Of a DNA stretch of 64,000 nt, positions 56,423 through 64,000 are shown in pieces. The notes under the pieces are model-generated. The model had not been told where the DNA came from and made no database searches. It was given only the letters and a program-made list of their open reading frames with translations. Positions within the stretch are counted from its first letter, which is position 1; every line of letters starts with the position of its first letter. Position numbers and translations under genes: made by a program. The stretch is from Leptidea sinapis (Eukaryota > Arthropoda > Insecta > Lepidoptera > Pieridae), in the NCBI RefSeq assembly GCF_905404315.1, contig NC_066265.1:24390501-24454500 (forward strand). Direction: 5' to 3'.

Positions 56423-56475
56423 GAAGACAAAACATAGCGGAATTTACACTCAGTAAAAATCACAACATTTGGATA

Positions 56476-57040
56476 ATATATTTTTTATGATTATGATATA
56501 AAATGAAATGTCCACTAGACGGTCATAATATTCTCCATCAGTGTCCTTAGTCGCCGTGAATTGATTGACAGCTTTATATTATGTACGCATGGAATCATTA
56601 ATGTCGTCTCGTACAAGTTACCTACCCGCATTTTTCATTTCTAAATCATAAGCTATGGTATGATGTAGGAAGCTATGGACTTTAAAATGAAATATTGATA
56701 TTCGTGTAAGGTATCACTGCAGCAAGGGATTGCAAGTCGCGACTCGCGGCTGATCGCCTCGGGAAACAGCCTGTATCACCGTCGTCGTCGCCTTGCACCC
56801 GTTATGAAATTCCAACAATGGAATTCCGACGTACACCAGACTTCTGCTGAGCTCTGCGGTTGTTAACAGAGACATTTTTAAAGAACCGTGCGCGGGTTAC
56901 AATTTGCTCTGCATTTTTCAACGAACGGAATGTGTTTCATATAAGCTTGAAGCTTTCAAAAATTTCAACTGTCGAAATATATAACCTACTATTGATGCTA
57001 CGCTCGTCGCCGCGTGTTTCCTGCCATTGTTCGCACGTTT
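56476..57040. other. Noncoding spacer
   Basis: GC-richer at about 56720-56800. The ORF 56860-57078 runs into a Rep-A copy and has no domain. Confidence 0.35.
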
Positions 57041-57352
57041 ACCAGCGGGAGTCTCCTTTGCGCAGGATTGTCGGTTAGATTATGAGTACCACAACGGTGC
57101 CTATTTCTGCTGTGAAGCAGTAATGTGTAAACATTATTGCGTTTCGGTCGGGCACCGTAGCTAGTGAAATTACTGGGCAAATGAGGATTAACATCTTATG
57201 TCTCAAAGTGACGAGCGCAATTGAAGTTCCGCTCAAAATTTTTGGGCTTTATAAGAATCCTTAGCGGCACTGTATGGTAATGGGCAGCGCGTATCAATTA
57301 CCATCAGCTGAACGTCATGATAATCTCGTCCCTTATTTTTATACAAAAAATA
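57041..57352 (+). mobile_element. Rep-A copy 13 (full length)
   Basis: From accagcgggagtctcctttg to catcagctgaacgtcatgat and a tttttatacaaaaaa tail. Confidence 0.9.
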
Positions 57353-58861
57353 TCTTTTGATCCCGACCACCTAGAAACCTAAAGATTTTAAGCTTTTCCG
57401 ATCAAGACCTTTCCAACACTATATTACTCGTATACCTATCGTGTTTGCTGAAGAATAAAATTTCCAACGCGATCTTTGTGCTGAATTTGATTTTTACTGT
57501 AATATAATATCAACAAATCAAGTAGAATCAATTTATATCGAAGTTAAATGAAATACCAGATTCATTAGGGTCAGTTTACCTTATTAAATTTATCTTCAAT
57601 TCGAAAGCGATTCGAATTATTAATGACATTAGAAATATCTTGTTTAATAACTAGTGATCAAGCCAAAACAAGCAAGAATGAGACCGAAAATAAATTTTCG
57701 AAACCCATCAACCATTAACAATTACAAAAGAAAGGTAAGGAATGAAATGTTTTATTCATTCCGTTAACGAGAAAATTACCGAGAGGACGGCTGTGGAGGA
57801 TCGAATTGCAAAGAGTACGCTGAGGACCTTTGTCTTCGGGGAGAATGGTTCCAAGTGATCTGTCTTAGTATCTACCAATTAACGAAACCATCTCAAGCTC
57901 ACCAATAGCTTATTTCATGAAAGTTTTACCCAAGTGAGCAATTCAAATGTATTTGCAGACGTAACAAATGCTTCAATATATTTAAATAGATTACATCTGA
58001 CCTTTCCTATTCATAAAGTTAATCTTTTTTGTGTATTTTTTATTTTCATATTAGTACTGCATTTCGTGTAGCTGCATGCAAATGGCTTTAAAATTGCGTT
58101 AAATTTACTTTTGGGTCACCAACTAACACAGCTGTATAAAGCCGCGTAAGTAAAACCTAATTTTCTGTATAAGTATAAACGTGGGTTAAGGTTTCATAAA
58201 TAAATTGAGAATTATTTAGAGACCGTGTTAATTATGTTAACTCTTTAAAATGTTACAAATTCGAAATGGGCTGTAAACAGCATGAATTTGCATCAAGAAT
58301 CTTTTTCGTCAACAATTAGCCTGCTAGGCTTTTGTCTGAAAGGTAGGGGTTGGGTTTAACGACGTTTTAAGAGATTTCAACTCGCGAAACCGGGAGCTTA
58401 TCTCGAACGTGCTGCCCGCTTGTTACAAAAACCTTTTTATTAACTTTACGATGCTTTTAAAGAATAACAGATATAATAAATATGCTGGGTTCATTTTACT
58501 ACGCGGTCGTTTTACCGCCGGAAAGTTTTTACATTCCAATCGTAACTAGTAACCCCTTCGTTTAATTTGTAGCCGCAATCTAAGCTTAATATTACCGGAG
58601 TTGGAAAATATTCAATTTAGCTTTTTTTATGAAAATACTAGTAGTTAGTAACCCGTTGCATTCGCAACTAAAGGTTTTATCTCAATAAAATGTTAAATAT
58701 GAGAATAATCATGTCATAAATAGAGGCGTCTGCTAATTTAATTATCATTGAGTTGTCATACTGAAACATGCAGGGCAAGCCTGACAGCCATTGAGTTGAC
58801 AAAGCGACATCACATCATCTGCACGGACGTACGCCAAGAAAGGGAAGATATAAGTAGGAAG
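57353..58861. other. Noncoding stretch
   Basis: No gene or repeat recognised over 1.5 kb. Confidence 0.35.
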
Positions 58862-59143
58862 GGAGGAGACGAGCAGGACGTTTAGCTGGTGATAATTGAT
58901 ACACCTTGCCCAATTACAATGCAGTGCCGCTCACGATTCTTGCAAAATCCGAAAATTCTGAGCGGCATTACAATTGCGCTTGTCAACTTGAGACATAAGA
59001 TGTTAAGTCTCTTTCGCCCAGTAATTTCACTAGCTACGGCGCCCTTCAGACCGAAACACAATAATGCTAACACAATACTGCTTCACGGCAGAAAAAGGCG
59101 CACTTTAGTACTTATCATCTAGCCGGCATCCTGTGCAATGGCT
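58862..59143 (-). mobile_element. Rep-A copy 14 (5' edge eroded)
   Basis: From gaggagacgagcaggacgtt to ccggcatcctgtgcaatgg; the last ~15 bp of the 5' end are lost. ORFs on both strands are spurious. Confidence 0.9.
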
Positions 59144-59771
59144 TGCTTAGGAAAAGCACGTCCCATAGATACCCGTCACAAAACATAATGAAAAGGAATA
59201 ATGCTTGTATTCAGTCGTGATACGTTTAACGTGCTCCCGGTATATTTGCCACTTTACAGGATCAACGTGTTTGTGAACACTCAATGGAAACAGAATTGTC
59301 TTCGTACGGGATTACGGTTGATTAAGTAGCATATCCATGGATTAGACATCAATACAAAGCATGTAATTGCTACTGCTCCCACCACCCACTTATATCTCTC
59401 GATGTCGGTTATATTATGAGGTACAGAGGCTTTTGCGTTCGCTTTGAGTGCTACTGTTTAATTGGTGATGTGAATTGCAACGGCTCTTTGTATACACTGT
59501 ACCGTAAGCACTTACGGGAGTACTAATCCCCCCCAATTAACCGACTGCGTTCAACTACAAAGCCAAATAGACTACAGATAATCTGATGTTTTAACAGTCA
59601 TCATCGTCATATTATATTTATCCTAATGAATATGAAAGCATTTTTTATTAGTAAATGTTCAAGTGATGGTAAATTAAACGCACGCCTATTCCAATGCACT
59701 GCCATTCGTAATTCTTGATTGAATCGAAAATCATATAATTGAATAATTAATTACTATTTATACTTACGTCT
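59144..59771. other. Noncoding spacer
   Basis: Nothing recognised. Confidence 0.35.
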
Positions 59772-59938
59772 AAATAGACTGTGACAGTTGTGAACACATC
59801 GAAAAAAATTGCGGTGACTTGTTAACCTCTATTTTCAGCAGCGCACGCACGCACACTAAAAGTTACTGACCTATCGCGAGTGTAAGACGTAGTTAGTCAT
59901 ACACACTAAAATAATATAATAATAAAACCTGGCCTGCA
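59772..59938 (-). repeat. MITE-G copy 4
   Basis: Inverted relative to the other copies: taaatagactgtgacagttg, then cgaaaaaaattgcggtga, then gcgagtgtaagacgtagtta, and a cctggcct at the far end that matches the aggccagg start of copy 1. Confidence 0.7.
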
Positions 59939-60002
59939 AGCAAGAGGGATAATTATTGTTTATTATAATATTGTATATCCGATTCAAAAGAGCGCAAAAA
60001 TA

Positions 60003-60152
60003 AAAGAATGCTGGGAGGGTTTCTTGCGCCGCTTCTTCTCTCTCAGAGCGCCATTTGTTTCCGAAGCGGTAGTAGCGTCTAGTATATTAGAAATGACATC
60101 AAAAAGAATTCTAAAGGAATCAAATTTGAGTAAATAAATGCCTTTTTATTAT
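60003..60152 (+). repeat. LINE 3' tail (family Z), copy 3
   Basis: gctgggagggtttcttgcgc, cgcttcttctctctcagagc, ccgaagcggtagtagcgtct and an aattctaaaggaatcaaatt block ending in an AATAAA-like, A/T-rich end. Only the 3' UTR is left. Confidence 0.7.
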
Positions 60153-61024
60153 GAGGCTCATCATAGGTAAGCAATAATTTCAGAAAATATCATATTTGTA
60201 TTACATCGCTAACAAGTTCAGCTTTAAGAAGGTTCATATTACCACGGAACATAAACAATAATATAACGTAAACAAAGAATGAATAACATTCGTGAGTAAC
60301 ATACCCATCGTAAATAATATCTAACGCACATTTAGCTAAGTAGCTTTCCTTATGAAATGAAAGGCATATAAAACACGAGGTAAAGGCAACAGAAGATGGG
60401 GATCATTTTCCAAGTGCCGCTGGCACTCCGGATTATAAATAATGTTGGTACCTGTATGTAAAAGGATGGGGTGAAATGCGGTAGTCCACGGTTCTGTGAC
60501 AACCCGTGGACGATACCCGCTCAGATGATTTATGACCACAAACAACCAGGCTATACAATTTATTACGCTGAATTCAACCTTCATATCACTGTATTCGACA
60601 CAGCAATAGTAGATTCACAAAGAAATATTATATTTATTATTCTCTTACGGAAGATCGGCTGTATTTCAAAATTAGGCACATATTTTATTAAGACATATTG
60701 AAGGCGTCTTATAACACAAACAAACGCTTTGTTATGAATAGAAATGAAAATACATCATTGAATAAATGACTGCGCATTTGACAAACGAGCATTCGCGGCT
60801 ATATTCAGCGGTAAGCGGCGAAAATGATCCTCCCTGTCGTATTATAAATAATATAGGAATACCTCAAGGGGACGCGGAGTGTACTGGATTTGCCGAGCCT
60901 TCTTACTGTTTTGTTTAGTTGGGTGAAGTAAGTTTTATCTTACTTTCAAGTTTTCACTTAGTATCTAACAATTGAACTGAAATATTACACTTCTCGAAAT
61001 AAATATTATTACACATTTTTTTTT
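60153..61024. other. Noncoding spacer
   Basis: ORFs of 76 and 82 codons overlap on opposite strands at 60336-60701; neither is recognised. Confidence 0.3.
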
Positions 61025-61332
61025 ATTATAATACGGGACGAGACGAACAGGACGTTTAGCTGATGGTAATTGATACGCCCTGCCCATTACAATGCAGTGC
61101 AGCTCAGGATTCTTGAAAAGCCCAAAAATTCTGAGCGGCGCTACAATTGCGCTCGTCATCTTGAGACATAAGATGTTAAGTCTCATTTGCCCAGTAATTT
61201 CACTAGCTACGGCGCCCTTCAGACCGAATCACAGTAATGTTTACACATTACTTCTTCACGGCAGAAATATGCGCCGTTGTTGTACCCATAATCTAGCCGG
61301 CATCCTGTGCATAGGAGTCTCCCACTGGTAAA
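61025..61332 (-). mobile_element. Rep-A copy 15 (full length)
   Basis: From a T-run and cgggacgagacgaacaggac to gagtctcccactggtaaaat. One of the least damaged copies. Confidence 0.92.
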
Positions 61333-61774
61333 ATTGAAAGTGGCTAGAGATTTTGGTACGCGGTTAATTTAGTTCCTACATATGATGCATTCATTATTTA
61401 ACAAATCACTCCTGCGTTCACGACAAAGGTTATAAAAATATTATATTTCATATGAGCGAAGCATTGCTCATACCTGCTTGTTTTCCTTAAATCTCTGTGA
61501 GCAACTCTATTAAGGCAAATCTTGTTAACATTTGAAATTATTTTCTTTGCCTCGGGAATAATGAGTTCTGTGTTTTCACTTGAAACTGCGGTGACTTTTG
61601 TTTAATGGAATGATAATACGAGTGCCTTCTTTGTCGTAGGGTTTCAGGATATTGTTGGTTTTTCTCGGGTTTCACTTAACCATTTTTTTCATTTCAGTGC
61701 CTTATTAAAATGCATCTACGGATATTATTTATATCTCCGTTGCTTGTATAGACAATTTGTGTAAGAATCTTAAA
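61333..61774. other. Noncoding spacer
   Basis: An acceptor-like ccatttttttcatttcag at 61680-61698 is not followed by an open frame I can support. Confidence 0.3.
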
Positions 61775-61777
61775 ATT

Positions 61778-61950
61778 GGCTCCTTTGCACAGGATGCCGG
61801 CTGAAATTACTGGGCAAATGAGACTTAACATCGTATGTCTCAAGGTGACGAGCTCAATTGTAGCGGCACTGCATTGAAATGGACAGGGCGTATCAATTAC
61901 CATAAGCTGAACGTCCTGCTCGTCTCGTCCCTTATTTACTTAAAAAAAAT
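61778..61950 (+). mobile_element. Rep-A copy 16 (two internal deletions)
   Basis: ggctcctttgcacaggatgc joins directly to gaaattactgggcaaatgag, and caattgtag joins directly to cggcactgcattg. The tail is intact (cttatttacttaaaaaaaat). About 130 bp is missing in total. Confidence 0.88.
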
Positions 61951-64000
61951 ATGTTTAGGTTTAAAAAAATTAAGAATGTTTTCTTAAAATACCTTTCAGC
62001 GTCTCTCAATAAAAACAAATCACTAAGTTCCCAATAATGTGCAGCTTTACATCACAGGCTCCGAAAAAGTTTCGAATTTTTAACACAATATTGTAAGCAG
62101 GTAAACAAATTTAATTATCGACTTGGATAAGCCACAATGGCCAACTTACGTCGCGAATGAAAAACTTCGGAGACCTCAACTTTAAACGAGTTCTCTTACA
62201 AGTGGTCCTGAAATTGTGTTTTAAAAAACAATCACATTGGCTTTGTCTGTTGTCTTATGTGATTCAATATTGTTTGCAGTCTATCTATCTATCTATCAAA
62301 TCTACTTTCTAATACTAATTAGTTTTGTATTGATTTGTACAAATTTTGACTCACTGAAAAAACTAAAGATTAGTGCAAAACGTACTTTACTACATTCCTT
62401 CTTATATTTATGTTCGTAGTTTATTTATTTTATTTAGTATGATGCCCACGTTGTATGTACAATGTGTTGCCTTATGATATATTAACACAATAATTACTTA
62501 TATTATTTAACATCGTATACCCCATTTACGGGATAACTCGATATGCAATTAATTAATTAATTTACAAGTACTTAATAGCATTATTAAAATAAGACAATAT
62601 CCTTTTTTATTACTATCTTAATGATTTTATAAATTACCTACACAAAAATATAAAAAACTTATAACTATAAACACAAAACTAAATCTTATATAAACTAAAT
62701 TTAAAATACAGCAATTATTATTATCGAAAACGAAAAAACAAATGATATTATTTAATTAAATGATTTTTAATTTCGCGCTTGAAATTCTATGCAGAGTTCC
62801 AAAATATGTCCAAATCTGCTATTTTAAATGCATTGATATGGGACATAATAATAAAGTTTGTTTGTGATAGAAGCAGCGAATATAATTTTACAAATTTCAC
62901 AGTCACCTCTATATTGTTCTAGACCGGTGATCAATTACAAAATTTTATTGGTAGTCACGTCGTTATTGCGTGCAACTACAAAGCGAAAACTTTCCGAATC
63001 GCTTTTGCTTATCAATTTAGAAAAGATAACCCATTAAACAGGAAATCTACGCTTCCCAGAGGCTTAGAATTTCTGAACCGAAATTGCGGTATTGTGTTGA
63101 ATAAATTGTTATTAATGACCAAAACGTTCCCTACTTGCAATAATAATGGCTGTCCGCATTTTGTTTAGGGATGAATTTCGGATACATAGTTTGAATGGGG
63201 GATCTCTTCTTACCTTGCGGTAAGCCCTGACTTTAAGATTTCCTATTTGAATTTATTTGCTTACAAGCCGAAGCCAGCGACTTTGCCTGCGTAGATTTCA
63301 GCGTATTATTTTAATTAAAGCGACTTTTTGTCTGCGGACCCATCAAAAGAAAACAAACATGGAATGTTAAAGGAACTTGCCATAATCTCTGCTCTGCTTA
63401 GTCGTTCTCTTTTGTGATGACTGCTCTTATCGCGATGTCATTCCGTTACTGTTGTTTAGTTGCATTGCTAGAACATTCGACGATGGGACTCTTAAGTGAA
63501 ATTTTTAATCAAATCTTTTTTTCTATTTATTTATTTATATATATCTCTACTTACATTTATATATATAAATCTGTCCGTTTACCGTTTATCTATATTTCGT
63601 CAGTACATCCGACCTTGTATTGCCGGTCGCGGGGAGGTTATGTTCCAGAATACTTGTCCAAACATTTTATTTCTTTTTAATTGCACAGTTGGAGAAAATC
63701 AACAAAATAAATTTTTCACTAGTTTTGCGTTTGTCTTTATTCACTGAATTTACCTGTTCTTAAATTATAAACCTCTGACGTACAAACTTAAATCATTCTA
63801 AACTTGTTTCCTACTAAAGCATAAGTACCTTTAAAATTTATACTGCCTTTCCCACATTAACGCATCCAACAAACACGTGAAAGCCTTATTCATACCGTGC
63901 TATGTGAAATTTTACGATTTGCGCAAAAACATGTCATACCCAAAAAGATAAACCTTAGCACGATGAGAGAGCTGTTGAATTTTACGATTTCACTAAGCCG
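61951..64000. other. AT-rich noncoding stretch
   Basis: A (TCTA)n run is at about 62280-62297 and a (TA)-rich run at about 63538-63572. No gene, RNA or dispersed repeat is recognised in the last 2 kb. The paired ORFs at 63414-63747 are translations of T-rich sequence. Confidence 0.4.

Larger units (their letters stand above)
56027..56475. repeat. Inverted PLE-C halves flanking a LINE fragment
   Basis: The left part (56027-56112) is the distal half of PLE-C on the - strand. The right part (56345-56475) is the core and distal half on the + strand. Between them lie a (TA)n run (about 56117-56135), a LINE family-E end (56136-56310) and ~35 bp (aaagtgggtacacctgtcag). The distal halves form an imperfect inverted repeat. 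Confidence 0.75.

Overview
The window looks like nuclear DNA from a moth or butterfly (Lepidoptera). It is AT-rich, has no bacterial-style gene packing, no rRNA and no intact long ORF. Its repeat set is typical of lepidopteran genomes: short A/CTAG-T Helitrons, RTE and CR1/Jockey-type LINE 3' ends, and a SINE-like ~300-bp family. This assignment rests on remembered repeat types, not on a database search.

No complete protein-coding gene can be supported. Most of the 64 kb reads as intronic or intergenic DNA. Two juxtaposed 3'/5' splice sites on the + strand (34510|34511 and 54600|54601) have the form of recursive-splicing ratchet points, which suggests that much of the window lies inside a very long intron of a + strand gene. 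A few short pieces could be exons: a 27-nt microexon candidate (29007-29033), two ATG-plus-donor first exons (34843-34854 and 43798-43881), a two-exon mini-gene candidate (12347-12579) and a 114-codon open segment on the - strand (14046-14390).

Repeats by region. 0-8.4 kb: MITE-G copies, two repeats carrying hammerhead-ribozyme-like cores (PLE-C), Rep-A copies, Helitrons and a retroposed scrap with target duplication. 10-12 kb: a mosaic of a 35-bp inverted repeat, a second hammerhead-like motif, RTE LINE tails, a tRNA-derived SINE head, a perfect 19-bp hairpin and two Rep-A copies. 13-20 kb: a fold-back MITE family, a SINE relic, a LINE-B tail and two Rep-A copies. 22.3-23.1 kb: a diverged tandem satellite with ~200-bp units. 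24.5-32.8 kb: LINE tails, a tRNA-headed repeat and a cluster of perfect hairpins. 37-49 kb: partly duplicated and inverted Rep-A copies, LINE tails and an intact short Helitron. 51-62 kb: LINE 3' ends, a PLE-C/LINE nested complex and more Rep-A.

Rep-A is the dominant feature, with 16 or more pieces. In its A-tail orientation it has a fixed 5' end and a 3' tail resembling that of the LINE-B family. This suggests that Rep-A is a SINE-like element mobilised by that LINE. The hammerhead-like motifs resemble those known from Penelope-like retroelements.
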